A DNA stretch of 64,000 bases from Planctomycetota bacterium (lineage in GTDB: Bacteria > Planctomycetota > UBA1135). The position numbers and the translations under genes are program-made. Of this stretch, positions 17,542-26,604 are shown in pieces. The stretch lies in NCBI GenBank assembly GCA_024229395.1, contig JAAESM010000050.1:184043-248042 (forward strand). The letters run 5' to 3'. Within the stretch, counting starts at the first letter, position 1. Every line of letters starts with the position of its first letter. The notes below the pieces were generated by a model. It searched no databases, was not told the DNA's origin, and saw only the letters and a list, made by a program, of their open reading frames with translations.

Positions 17542-19839
17542 TTACACGCGTTCGCGGCGTCCGCGGTCGCGATCTCGCCCGCCGCGGTCGTCACGGTCAC
17601 GTCCGCGACCTCCACGATCGTCGCGGCCACGGCCACGACCACGATCATCACGGCCGCGTGGCGGACGCGAAGGACGCGAGGCTGCCTCGATGGCACCTGC
17701 GACTTCCTCTTCCGGCAGCATGGCGATGCGGCGGCTCAGGCGGATCTTGCCGGAGCGCTCATCGACGTTGACCACGATGACATCAAGATCATCGCCCTCG
17801 TTGCAGACGTCTTCGACCTGTTCGGTACGCTCGACATCCAGCTCGGAGATGTGGCACATGCCTTCTTGGCCGCCACCCAGGTCGACGAAGCAACCGAAGT
17901 CCTTGACGCCGGTGACCTTGCCAGTGAAGCGCTCACCGATGCCGATGACGCGTGTCTGCTGGCGGATGCGCTCGATGCAAGCATCGACGTTCTCCACAGG
18001 CGTACCGGAAACCTGAACGTTGCCTTCGTCATCCATGATGTTGACGTTGACACCGAAAGTCTCCTGCAGGTCGCGGATGTTGGCACCCTTAGGACCGATC
18101 ACGAAACCGATCTTCTCGGCTGGAATCTTGATCGACTTGTTGGCAGGTGCGTATGGCGAGATGCTCTCGCGTGCACCATCGAGTGCCTCAGCCATCTTGC
18201 CCAAGATGTGCAAGCGACCATCCTTAGCCTGACCGATGGCTTCGGCGAGGATCTCATTGCTGAGGCCCTTCACCTTGATGTCCATCTGCAGACCAGTGAT
18301 GCCGTCTGAAGTACCGGTGACCTTGAAGTCCATGTCGCCATGGTGGTCTTCGGAACCGAGGATGTCGGACAAAACATTGTACTGCCCAGTTTCCTCATCC
18401 ATGATCAAACCCATGGCGATACCAGCGACTGGTGCCTTCATGGGCACACCGGCATCCAGCATGGAAAGACAACCGCCACAAACCGAAGCCATCGACGACG
18501 AGCCGTTCGACTCGGTGATGTCCGACACGATGCGGATGGTGTAAGGGAAGTCATGGTGATCTGGCAGCATTGGGCGCAGTGCGCGCTCAGCCAAGTTGCC
18601 GTGGCCCTTCTCACGACGCGAAGTACCGCGCAGCATCTTTGCCTCGCCAGTACAGAACGGTGGGAAGTTGTAGTGCAGGTAGAACTTGTTCTTGGTCTTC
18701 TCTGCATTCAGGCCATCGATGAACATCTCGTCATCGACCGAGCCCAAGGTGGTAGCAACAATCGCTTGAGTCTCACCACGGGTGAACAAGGTCGAACCGT
18801 GTACACGTGGCAGCAAGCTGGTCTCGATATCGATCTGGCGAATGTCCTTGCCATCACGACCATCGACGCGCTTGTTGTTCAAGGTCATCTTGCGCTCGAT
18901 ATCGTTCGCAACCTTCTTAGCGCCTTTCTTGTAACGCTTCTGCTCAGCTTCATCCTCTTCGGAATCGCCCTCAGGAGCCATTTCGGCGATCACTTGTGCG
19001 ACGAAAGCATCGACGGCGCCGTAACGCTCGAACTTGCCTTCGGTGAGCAGCACCTTCTCGACGGCCTCTTCGCCGTACTTGGCGAGGACTTCGTCGGCAG
19101 TGGCAGTGTCTTCGACTGGAGCTTCTACAGCCAGCTTTTCCTTGCCGCACATGTCGCGCAGCTCGTCAAGCATGGTGATGATCTCCTTGATGACCTCGTG
19201 GCCGGCGGCGAGTGCGCCTGGGACCTCGGAGTCAGGAAGTTCTTTTGCACCAGCCTCTACCATGCAGACTGCAGTTGCAGTTCCGGACATGGTCAGGTCG
19301 AGGATGTTGTTGTCCATCTCCAACACCGACTTGGTCGGGTTGATGATGATGTTGCCATCGACGTAGCCCAAGCGCACTGCGCCCATGCCACCTTCGAAAG
19401 GAATGTGCGAAAGATGAATCGCAGCCATGCCGCCGATCATCGACAACACTTCTGGCTCGTTTTCCTGGTCAAAGGAAAGTACCGACGACATGATCTGGAC
19501 TTCGTTCTGGAAGCCAGCAGTGAACATCGGGCGGACCGAACGGTCCAACATACGCATGGCCAAAACCTCTTTCAGGGTTGGAGCTGCCTCGCGCTTAAAG
19601 AAGCCGCCAGGAATCTTGCCTGCGGAATAAGTTTTTTCACGGTAATCCACCGTGAGGGGAAAGAATGGCAAGTCCTTTGGACCGCCGTCCACGACTGTGG
19701 ACATTACTACCGTTTCGCCATAGCTGACAATAACGGAGCCGGTTGCCTGCTTGGCAATCCAACCGGTTTCAATGGTGAGCGTACGGCCACCAATCTCGCG
19801 TGAGACTGAGCGTACGTTTTTGTTGGAAGAGATCGTCAT
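17542..19839 (-). CDS. pnp: Polyribonucleotide nucleotidyltransferase (PNPase) with RG/RD-rich tail
   Basis: Phosphorolytic 3'-5' exoribonuclease, normally a trimer and often a degradosome part. Both RNase PH-like cores are visible (YSAGKIPGGFFKREAAP in the first; SLLPRVHGSTLFTRGETQAI and EILGSEDHHGDMDFKVTGT-type sequence in the second). The KH domain is FVIGPKGANIRDLQETFGV (about residues 570-590) and the S1 domain is GERFTGKVTGVKDFGCFVDL. After S1 comes an unusual tail of about 40 residues made of Arg, Gly and Asp. An acidic/basic insert (EGDSEEDEAEQKRYKKGAKK) lies in the linker between the two cores. It follows rpsO, the standard order, and ends at a strong terminator. Confidence 0.97.
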   Translation of the reverse strand: MTISSNKNVRSVSREIGGRTLTIETGWIAKQATGSVIVSYGETVVMSTVVDGGPKDLPFFPLTVDYREKTYSAGKIPGGFFKREAAPTLKEVLAMRMLDRSVRPMFTAGFQNEVQIMSSVLSFDQENEPEVLSMIGGMAAIHLSHIPFEGGMGAVRLGYVDGNIIINPTKSVLEMDNNILDLTMSGTATAVCMVEAGAKELPDSEVPGALAAGHEVIKEIITMLDELRDMCGKEKLAVEAPVEDTATADEVLAKYGEEAVEKVLLTEGKFERYGAVDAFVAQVIAEMAPEGDSEEDEAEQKRYKKGAKKVANDIERKMTLNNKRVDGRDGKDIRQIDIETSLLPRVHGSTLFTRGETQAIVATTLGSVDDEMFIDGLNAEKTKNKFYLHYNFPPFCTGEAKMLRGTSRREKGHGNLAERALRPMLPDHHDFPYTIRIVSDITESNGSSSMASVCGGCLSMLDAGVPMKAPVAGIAMGLIMDEETGQYNVLSDILGSEDHHGDMDFKVTGTSDGITGLQMDIKVKGLSNEILAEAIGQAKDGRLHILGKMAEALDGARESISPYAPANKSIKIPAEKIGFVIGPKGANIRDLQETFGVNVNIMDDEGNVQVSGTPVENVDACIERIRQQTRVIGIGERFTGKVTGVKDFGCFVDLGGGQEGMCHISELDVERTEQVEDVCNEGDDLDVIVVNVDERSGKIRLSRRIAMLPEEEVAGAIEAASRPSRPPRGRDDRGRGRGRDDRGGRGRDRDDRGGRDRDRGRRERV

Positions 19840-19892
19840 TTCCGCTTTATCCGTTCAGGATTTTTGTTGTTGTTTCTATCGTTCCGCTAAAA

Positions 19893-19988
19893 CCGTCTGT
19901 GTGGACTTGTAGTCCGATTGTTTGCAGACGGCGGGCCCTCTGACGTCGGCCCTGGAAAGTGATTCGGGCACCGCAAAAGCGATGCCCG
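19893..19988 (-). promoter_or_regulatory. Structured rpsO-pnp intergenic RNA (two stem-loops)
   Basis: The 160-base gap between rpsO and pnp holds two inverted repeats. The first after rpsO (19965-19988) is CGGGCATCGC-TTTT-GCGGTGCCCG, a 10-pair stem without a U-tract. The second (19893-19931) has an outer CCGTCTG/CAGACGG stem enclosing an inner GGACT/AGTCC hairpin. In E. coli the equivalent gap carries an RNase III-cut stem used for pnp autoregulation and a terminator between the genes. A similar role is inferred, not shown. Confidence 0.6.
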
Positions 19989-19999
19989 ATGTCAGAGTG

Positions 20000-20272
20000 C
20001 TAGCCGCGAATGCCGAGTTTCTCAACCAGCTCGTGATGGCGGTGAGAATCGGTGTTCTTCAAGTAGCGCATAAGCCGGCGGCGACGCGCCACTTGGCCAA
20101 GGAGGCCACGGCGGGTGCCATTGTCTTTCTTATGAGATTTGAGATGCTCGGTGAGCTCTTTGATGCTTTGCGTGAGCAAGGCGATCTGAACTTCAGCGGA
20201 GCCGGTATCACCCTCAGAGCGGGCGAATTCCTTAACAATTTGGGCTTTAACTTCTTTATCGATGACGGGCAT
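20000..20272 (-). CDS. rpsO: 30S ribosomal protein uS15
   Basis: Ribosomal protein S15 binds 16S rRNA early in assembly of the small subunit platform. The 90-residue product shows the full family sequence, including [47 protein letters not shown] and [21 protein letters not shown] at the end. The start has a good Shine-Dalgarno (GAGGAGAA) a few bases before the ATG, unlike the leaderless-looking genes elsewhere here. It is first in the rpsO-pnp unit, with a consensus -10 and an approximately 80-base structured leader upstream. Confidence 0.98.
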   Translation of the reverse strand: MPVIDKEVKAQIVKEFARSEGDTGSAEVQIALLTQSIKELTEHLKSHKKDNGTRRGLLGQVARRRRLMRYLKNTDSHRHHELVEKLGIRG

Positions 20273-20295
20273 GATTTCTCCTCTTTTGCTTCGTC

Positions 20296-20321
20296 GGCGT
20301 AGGCGGATTGCCTACTACGCC
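20296..20321 (-). promoter_or_regulatory. Stem-loop in the rpsO leader (possible S15 autoregulatory element)
   Basis: The leader contains overlapping inverted repeats: GGCGTAG (20315-20321 on the minus strand) with CTACGCC (20296-20302), and an alternative GTAGGC/GCCTAC stem with a five-base loop. The two pairings exclude each other in part, which is what a switch or pseudoknot would need. S15 regulates its own mRNA through differing leader structures in several bacteria; this one is only a candidate. Confidence 0.45.
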
Positions 20322-20360
20322 TCAAACCCAGAACGAGGTTTCCAGAAATGAGGACGGAGG

Positions 20361-20366
20361 ATTATA
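20361..20366 (-). promoter_or_regulatory. Predicted -10 element of rpsO-pnp
   Basis: Perfect TATAAT in CGCTATAATCC on the minus strand, about 88 bases before the rpsO ATG. Only a weak -35 (TTCGCT at 18-base spacing) is seen upstream. Transcription should start near 20354, giving an approximately 80-base leader. Confidence 0.65.
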
Positions 20367-20435
20367 GCGACCGACCGCCGACACAGCGAATTTCCGCTCT
20401 TCGAGCCCGGAATTCGCTGTGAATTGCCTGCTTGC

Positions 20436-23348
20436 CTAGAAATCCAGGGTTGGCGAGTCGGCCGACTGGGCCCAGGCTTCGTAATCGCGCTCTAGCTGAG
20501 AGAAGAAGAAGCCGCGCTCAATGAAGCCAAAGGACATGCTGAAGGCCTCCATCGAGGCGGTCCAGTTGCCACCACTCGAGGTGTCTAGTGGCGGAGTTCC
20601 GACCGTACCACCCGTAGTTTCCTTCAGGGTAGGCAAAGTCAAGCTGCCGCCGACGCCAGCACTTCCGGCCACCCAGATGTGCCAGCTGCTGGATTCCACA
20701 GCGCTGTCGGTGATGGTTAGGCGGTAATAGCCCTGATCCCCCGTCAGGGTGTCGGTGAAGTCGCGGCTGAAGGGATAACTGGCGCCCCCCCATGCTGCGG
20801 TGACTTCCGGTACATCGGGCAAGGCGATTGGCGTGGCTGCCGGTGCGGCTTCCACCGTGAGGGTGGCGCGCGCCTTAGCCTGGTCGCCATCACTATCGAT
20901 GGCGTGGATTTGCAACTGCACGCTGGCGGCCGACGCACCTTCGGCGACTGCGGTATCAAACAGCGTCAATTCCAACTCGGCAGCACCATTGATGCCCCCG
21001 CTAGAGAAATCCACCGCCCCTGCACCGACGGCGCATGGACCCGTGATTCCTGGAATGCTGGTGGTGATCAGCGAGTTACCGGACACCGGTGGCAACGAAA
21101 GGCCAGTGCCACCCGAAGCTTGGATCGGGTAGATGTAGTTGGTGGTGCCAGCGATCTGGTTAGTGCTCTCGACCATGTCAAACTCTGGCGTGACAACGGT
21201 ACTTCCGGAAGTTGGATCAACCAGCACGCGACTATCAAGCGAAACGAATCGGAAGTAGCGATTGGCAGCCGGGAAATCGGCCACGTCGTGGAAAGCGGCG
21301 AACCAACCGGGGCGGTTCAAGCGCACATCCAATCCACTTGCGAACAAGTTCTCCAAGTCATAGGTCTGGAGGCCATCGGCATCTGGTTCGCCGTCGTTGG
21401 TGGTCAGCAAGTTACTACTGATGCTGGAGACGCCGGTACTCAAGCCAGTGATCAATGGACTGAGTGATGCGGTGACGCGGCCTTTCGCGATCATTGGGAT
21501 CGACAGCTCGCCGGCATCGAAGCCCATCAAGCTGACGGCGTGGAAGCCCTCGGCTTGGATGGTGATGGTCTGCGCACCGCTGCGGCCAGTAAAGGTGACG
21601 GAACCGTTACTGCCGGTGTTCGCACTGTCTTCATTGCCACCACCGAAGTCCTCGATGAAGACTGTTGCACCACTGACTTGGTAAAGGCCTTCGCGATCGA
21701 AAGCGACGACGTTGACTTCACCGCCAGTGATCGGACTGGCCGAAAGGAAACCGCGGAACTCGACCACGCCTGGCGACTCACTGGACGCGGCGTTGCCAGC
21801 CTTGTCGGTTAGCGTGATATCGAAAGCCAACGGTCCCTCGGCAATGACCAACGGATTGAATGCTGGGCCGATGAAGAAGTTAGCGGTGGATGGTGATGCT
21901 ACGTCGCGGGTTTGGGCACCGACGCCTGGCGGGAAGGATGCCTCGATGCGAGCGATACGTTCACTGGCAAGACCGTATGGGCGGAAGAACGGAGTATCGG
22001 TAATGAACTGACTACCGAAGGCGCCCGATGGCGGCCCGTAGCTGAACAACAGAGGGCGCACGGTGTCATGCGCGACCACTGCCTCATTGCCATCGCCATC
22101 ACGATAAGTCTGCACCGAACTGCGTAAGCCATCACGCTCCACGTATCCGCCCAGCACCAAGTCGGCACTGGAAGAGAACACGGGTGCACCGAAGGCTCCG
22201 GTGAGATCCAAGTCGAAGGCAGCAAGCCCACCACCAGCGATCATCGAGGCGCTGACGAAATCCGATTCATTGGTCTCATGCACCATCAAGGTGATGGTGT
22301 CAGAACTCAACACCGAGACTGGCGTAGTGACTTCGACGGGCAGCAGGTCGACGTTCTGCAGATTGACCGCAGGATCAAAGGGCGCGAAATCGACATCGTC
22401 GAAACCGATCGCAGACGGGCGACCGAAAGCGAGCGTATCCCACTCTGCGCGGTAAGCCTCGGCCAAGAATTGCGGTACGAACTCGGCATCCGTAATGCTG
22501 GTGTCAACATCAAGGCGCATGGTGACACCAAGGTCGTTGCCATCCCCGAGATGCGGGAACTCGAACACACGGTTGCCGACATGACGGAACTCGAGGTCAC
22601 CTGCGGTGTCGTAATCACCAGCGCCAGTTGTGGTGCGGTTGGTGAACGTGACTGCCCCAGTAAGGCCAGTGAAATCCATCGGCTCTGAGAACACCACAAT
22701 CGCCGGTGTATCGTTCGGCTCATTGACGCTGCCTGCAGGTGGGAAGGAACCTAACACCTGTGGTGAAATGCCAGCCAAGGAAGTGGACGTGCGAAAACGG
22801 AACAACAAGCCACTACGCGGCATGTCGATACGCTCCCCTTCCAAGTCGGTGATATCCGTAGTGGCCACCACTTCGTACAGCGTGTCCGGCAACAAAGTGC
22901 CGACGGGTTCCACTACCAAACAACGATCACTAGCCAACCAAGTGAAGGTCAGCGACACACCCAACAATGGGTTGTCGACCGGACGCAACAATAAGGAAGT
23001 GTTGGTGATGGTGTCGGCGCGCAAGCTTTCGCTGAACCACAAGGCCAAGGCGGCATTGGGATCGATGCCGGTAGCAGAGCTGGCCGGAGCACTGGCTGCT
23101 AAAGAAGGAGGGCCATCTTGAAGCATGGCGCCTGCCATAGGAGCAGCCGAAGGACCATCCTCGAGAGGCGGAGTTCCCCCGCCACCACCACCCTCACCAC
23201 CGGAGCTTCCACCGAGGTTGTCAGGGTCGAGAAAGGTACTCGGGTTACCGGTACTTCCACATGGACCAGCGAACAAACCCAGCGTGATGAGCAGGGCGAA
23301 GGCCGGTAATGTGCGGCTTGCAATAGACGAGGTGCGGCTGGCCAGCAT
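20436..23348 (-). CDS. Large exported protein with bacterial Ig-like (Big_5/SbsA-type) domains
   Basis: About 970 residues, exported. The N-terminus has a hydrophobic signal segment (LPAFALLITLGLFAGPCGS); the Cys after GP would be an imperfect lipobox, so lipoprotein status is uncertain. A Gly-rich spacer (GGEGGGGGG) follows. Residues about 95-190 (PNAALALWFSESLRADTITNTSLLL and following) and about 200-300 (IVVFSEPMDF and following) resemble SbsA Ig-like/Big_5 domains, which often occur in surface proteins. A segment near 590 (VNVVAFDREGLYQVSGATVFIED) looks like a carboxypeptidase-regulatory-like beta domain. The rest is beta-rich and unassigned. The ORF track starts at 23357; the ATG at 23348 is preferred because the divergent -10 region overlaps 23357. 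Probably a cell-surface or periplasmic protein. Confidence 0.7.
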   Translation of the reverse strand: MLASRTSSIASRTLPAFALLITLGLFAGPCGSTGNPSTFLDPDNLGGSSGGEGGGGGGTPPLEDGPSAAPMAGAMLQDGPPSLAASAPASSATGIDPNAALALWFSESLRADTITNTSLLLRPVDNPLLGVSLTFTWLASDRCLVVEPVGTLLPDTLYEVVATTDITDLEGERIDMPRSGLLFRFRTSTSLAGISPQVLGSFPPAGSVNEPNDTPAIVVFSEPMDFTGLTGAVTFTNRTTTGAGDYDTAGDLEFRHVGNRVFEFPHLGDGNDLGVTMRLDVDTSITDAEFVPQFLAEAYRAEWDTLAFGRPSAIGFDDVDFAPFDPAVNLQNVDLLPVEVTTPVSVLSSDTITLMVHETNESDFVSASMIAGGGLAAFDLDLTGAFGAPVFSSSADLVLGGYVERDGLRSSVQTYRDGDGNEAVVAHDTVRPLLFSYGPPSGAFGSQFITDTPFFRPYGLASERIARIEASFPPGVGAQTRDVASPSTANFFIGPAFNPLVIAEGPLAFDITLTDKAGNAASSESPGVVEFRGFLSASPITGGEVNVVAFDREGLYQVSGATVFIEDFGGGNEDSANTGSNGSVTFTGRSGAQTITIQAEGFHAVSLMGFDAGELSIPMIAKGRVTASLSPLITGLSTGVSSISSNLLTTNDGEPDADGLQTYDLENLFASGLDVRLNRPGWFAAFHDVADFPAANRYFRFVSLDSRVLVDPTSGSTVVTPEFDMVESTNQIAGTTNYIYPIQASGGTGLSLPPVSGNSLITTSIPGITGPCAVGAGAVDFSSGGINGAAELELTLFDTAVAEGASAASVQLQIHAIDSDGDQAKARATLTVEAAPAATPIALPDVPEVTAAWGGASYPFSRDFTDTLTGDQGYYRLTITDSAVESSSWHIWVAGSAGVGGSLTLPTLKETTGGTVGTPPLDTSSGGNWTASMEAFSMSFGFIERGFFFSQLERDYEAWAQSADSPTLDF

Positions 23349-23358
23349 GATTTCCACC

Positions 23359-23364
23359 TATAAT
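23359..23364 (+). promoter_or_regulatory. Predicted -10 element of the TPR lipoprotein unit, overlapping a divergent promoter
   Basis: Perfect TATAAT on the plus strand, 13 bases before the ATG at 23378. On the minus strand the same bases read CATTAT/TTATAG and could serve the divergent gene at 23348. The upstream in-frame ATG (23363) lies inside this hexamer, so it is unlikely to be the start. Confidence 0.5.
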
Positions 23365-23377
23365 GACGCAAACCACG

Positions 23378-25117
23378 ATGAGTTTCCGCCCAGAATTTCA
23401 GTCTCTTGCAATCCTTTGCCTCGCCGGCCTTATTGGCGGGTGCCAAGGAAGCCACCCAAAGACCACCGCACCGGAGCCTCCGCCGCCGGTTCCGGAGAAC
23501 CCATCCACCCCGGAAATCGACCATCAGGTGGAGCCCGAGCAGCAAGCGTCGATCGAGGAAATCCGCGCTCTAGCGGCCCAGGACGCCGCTGCAGCCCTCA
23601 ATGAGCTGGATAAATTCGACGAACTGGATGCCGAATCGGCGATGCTTTTCGGTGACACCAGCATGAATCTGTTCAGTCAGAAAGCCGCCGACGGCAGCCT
23701 CAGCCCAGCCTTGGCAGAAGATCTGATGTTTGAAGCAGAATCCGCCTACCAACAGGCTTTTGAGCTTGGCGCGGACCCCATCGAAGCGCTCAGCGGCATG
23801 CTCAACGCCCGGCGCTTAGCTGGAGACCCCCAGGGCGCCTGGCAAGCTGGGCAGTGGTTATTCGAGCGTGTGGAGCCACAACTTGCTTCTGGAGAATATG
23901 TTGCCTCGAGAACCCTGCTCGACATTGGTCTCGCCGGTCTGGATTTCACCGTTGCTTCGGTGCAATCGGGTGATCCTCCGCCAGCCTCGGCATACAAGGC
24001 CGCTGCAGCCCTTGAGGCCGCCTTGGGCATGGGTTTTATCGGGGCGGCTCTACCCTTGGCCGACCTCTACGCATGGCAAAATGAGCCTGAATTGGCACTG
24101 GAGATCCTTTGTCAGGGCCTAGAACTGACTCCCGATGACCTGACCCTGTTCGGCCGAGTGCAGAACCTGGGCCCAAACAACCGCAACCTACAGGTGGAAG
24201 TGCTTGAGAAGCTGCGCTTGGATTGCCCAGGCGAGGCCACCCCATTGTGGTACCTGGGTGAAGCGCGCTACTGGCAAGGGCGCGACGCCCGAGCCGCAGC
24301 TGACTATCTAAAGGCTTTGGAATGCTGGGACCGCGCAGAAGAGTCTTTTGAGCAGGCTGCGGCCCTAAACTCTTACTTCGAAACTACTTGCGGCGATTGG
24401 TTGCATTTTGTCCGAACCCAACGAGGCTGGACCCTGCGGGATGAAGGGCGGATTGCCGATGCTGCTTCCAGTTTCATCAACACGCTGCAGACCGACCCCT
24501 CGCGCTTGGAAGCGGAGTCGGATCCGAACAGCCTGCGCCTTGGAATTGATGCCATCACCGCTGATTTCTACCGCACCAATAGTCTCAAGGAGGCGCGTGG
24601 ATTCCTCCGCCAAGTGTGCGCCATCCATGACGCTAACTCCAACTGGACCAATAACTTAGGCTTCTTCTGCCGAGACCTCGGCACCGCTGCCTTAGCCAGT
24701 GGCGCGGAAGAATTGGCCGCCCAATATTTCCAGGAATCGTGGGAAGCTTACAGCCGTACGGTGGAATTAAACCCCGATGACGCCCGCTTGGTCAATGATC
24801 GTGCGCTGATCTCGATCTACTACTTGGATGAGCATTGGGATTTCGCGGAACAGGAGTTGCATAGAGCGATAGAGCTAGGCAACAAAACCCTCGCTGAAAT
24901 GACCGAAGATGTTCCCCAGGCGGAACGTGAATACTTCGAAGAGGCCGTTGGCGATGCCTGGGAGAACCTAGCCTTCCTCAATCTTATCCGCAGAGGTGAG
25001 ATCGGCGATTCCGAAACCTACATCAAGAATAGTCTCAAACATTTCCCCTTCGAGGAGCGCGACGGCATCCCACCGCTGCAAGCCAAGCTCGAAGAACTGC
25101 GACAAAACAACCGATGA
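23378..25117 (+). CDS. TPR-containing lipoprotein
   Basis: About 579 residues beginning MSFRPEF, with signal sequence LAILCLAGLIGGCQGS; IGGC is a good lipobox. A Pro/Glu-rich spacer follows (EPPPPVPENPSTPEI). The rest is helical with TPR-like pairs: ALEAALGMGFIGAALPLADLYAWQNEPELALEILCQGLELTPD, YFQESWEAYSRTVELNPDDARLVNDRALISIYYL and others. TPR lipoproteins usually scaffold protein complexes at the outer membrane. It overlaps the next TPR gene by four bases (ATGA), so the two are made together. The specific partner is unknown. The ORF-track ATG at 23363 was rejected because it lies within the TATAAT. Confidence 0.75.
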   Translation: MSFRPEFQSLAILCLAGLIGGCQGSHPKTTAPEPPPPVPENPSTPEIDHQVEPEQQASIEEIRALAAQDAAAALNELDKFDELDAESAMLFGDTSMNLFSQKAADGSLSPALAEDLMFEAESAYQQAFELGADPIEALSGMLNARRLAGDPQGAWQAGQWLFERVEPQLASGEYVASRTLLDIGLAGLDFTVASVQSGDPPPASAYKAAAALEAALGMGFIGAALPLADLYAWQNEPELALEILCQGLELTPDDLTLFGRVQNLGPNNRNLQVEVLEKLRLDCPGEATPLWYLGEARYWQGRDARAAADYLKALECWDRAEESFEQAAALNSYFETTCGDWLHFVRTQRGWTLRDEGRIADAASSFINTLQTDPSRLEAESDPNSLRLGIDAITADFYRTNSLKEARGFLRQVCAIHDANSNWTNNLGFFCRDLGTAALASGAEELAAQYFQESWEAYSRTVELNPDDARLVNDRALISIYYLDEHWDFAEQELHRAIELGNKTLAEMTEDVPQAEREYFEEAVGDAWENLAFLNLIRRGEIGDSETYIKNSLKHFPFEERDGIPPLQAKLEELRQNNR

Positions 25118-26577
25118 TTCTTAGCTCCCTCATCCTTCTAGCCATGCAGTCCGGCGGCATGGAAACTTCCATTGCCGACGCCGCTGCACTTGGTGAACAG
25201 CAAAACTTCAAGGGTGCCGTGCAACTCTTGAAAGACGCCGGCGTCGAGAAATCCGACGACGCGACCGCATGGAATGCCTATGGCATGTGGTCCACCCGCC
25301 TCACCGAATCCGGCATCGCCAGTGGACAGATCACGGGTCTGGATGCCATTGATGCGTGGAACGATGTGGCATGGATTTTCGAATCCGCTTCCAAGCTGAG
25401 CGATGCACCTGCTGACATTTGGGTCAACTGGTCGGAAGCCTTGCTCAACGCCGGCGACATCAAGAACAGTCTGCGCTCCTGCGATGACGGTTTGAAGCTG
25501 CACGCCAAGTCCGCACCTTTGTTGCTGCAACAAGGTCGCGTATCGATGGCGCAAGCGCGCGCAAGTTTCGAGATGGGCGACGAAAAGAATGGCGCGAAGA
25601 ATTACCAAAACGCCGAACAAGCCTTCCGCAAGGCCATGGATGCCGCTCCTAAGACCGCAGCACCATGCATGCGCTTGGCCGAACTGCAATGGACTTTGCT
25701 CGCAGAAGGCGGCGATCCAGCCCTCAAGGAAAAGGCCATCAGCCTCTGGAAGTTGGCTGCAGAACGTGAGCCTAGTGGCGTCGACGGTGGTCTGATTACC
25801 GCTTGGATGGGTTTCGACTCGGTCAAGGTCTTCGACATCCTGGTCGAGAAGCAGCCCGAGCAAGTGCTGCACTATTGGTACCGCGGCTCGGCTTACTACG
25901 CTGCCGGCCCGGACTACTGGACCAATACGCGCGACGATTTCCAGATGGTGTTGAAGCTCAACCCGGGCTTCACCAACGCCTATTACTTCATGGCCAATGG
26001 CGCCATGGGCCGTGGTGCTCAACTATCCGGTCAAGGCGATCAAGAGACTGCCGAGAAGGCCTACAGCGCTGCTGGGAAATACTGGGCGCTTTACCTGAAA
26101 GACTTCGGCGGTGATTACTTCAATCAGCAAAAGGCAGCTGGCGGCACTGCGCTAAACGATGCAGCCACCAATATGAACTGGCTGGCTGGCAAGGTGCGCG
26201 CCCCGGAGCACATGATCACGCTGCTGCGTTTCGCGACCAACGCCAACCCGGATTTCGGCGATGCCTGGAACAACCTGGCATTGATCTACCGCGATACCGG
26301 GCAGGCCGAGCCTTCGCGCTCCGCCTACGAGAAGGCGCTGAAGCTGAACCCTACCGACCCGCAGTTGATGAACGACTATGCGGTGATTTACCACTACTAC
26401 CTGCATACCGAAGATGACCTGGCGCGTGAGCTCTACACCAAGGCCATCGACCGGGCCCAGGAAATGCTGGATGGCGGCGAAGTCGCCGAGGCCGATCTGG
26501 AGCGAATTCAGGTCGCCCTGCGCGACGCCAAGAACAACCTCAAGAAGCTCGACGCCGGCAACCGCAAGAACGGCTAG
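25114..26577 (+). CDS. TPR-repeat protein, exported
   Basis: 487 residues. The short hydrophobic start (MILSSLILLAMQSGG) is a possible signal peptide. Repeats of TPR type include YQNAEQAFRKAMDAAPKTAAPCMRLAELQ, DFQMVLKLNPGFTNAYYFMANGAMG and PSRSAYEKALKLNPTDPQLMNDYAVIYHYY. The last resembles the end of the preceding lipoprotein (AYSRTVELNPDDARLVNDRALISIYY), so the pair may be ancient duplicates. It starts within the stop of that gene (ATGA) and ends before a strong terminator. It probably acts with its neighbour in a periplasmic or envelope complex; no enzyme motif is visible. Confidence 0.7.
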   Translation: MILSSLILLAMQSGGMETSIADAAALGEQQNFKGAVQLLKDAGVEKSDDATAWNAYGMWSTRLTESGIASGQITGLDAIDAWNDVAWIFESASKLSDAPADIWVNWSEALLNAGDIKNSLRSCDDGLKLHAKSAPLLLQQGRVSMAQARASFEMGDEKNGAKNYQNAEQAFRKAMDAAPKTAAPCMRLAELQWTLLAEGGDPALKEKAISLWKLAAEREPSGVDGGLITAWMGFDSVKVFDILVEKQPEQVLHYWYRGSAYYAAGPDYWTNTRDDFQMVLKLNPGFTNAYYFMANGAMGRGAQLSGQGDQETAEKAYSAAGKYWALYLKDFGGDYFNQQKAAGGTALNDAATNMNWLAGKVRAPEHMITLLRFATNANPDFGDAWNNLALIYRDTGQAEPSRSAYEKALKLNPTDPQLMNDYAVIYHYYLHTEDDLARELYTKAIDRAQEMLDGGEVAEADLERIQVALRDAKNNLKKLDAGNRKNG

Positions 26578-26604
26578 GCCCTAGGCTTTCAGCTCCCCCA
26601 ACGA

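Noticed and set aside
18340-19803. 487-residue plus-strand ORF
   Set aside because: Antisense shadow of pnp; composition is His/Asp/Val-rich as expected for the mirror frame.
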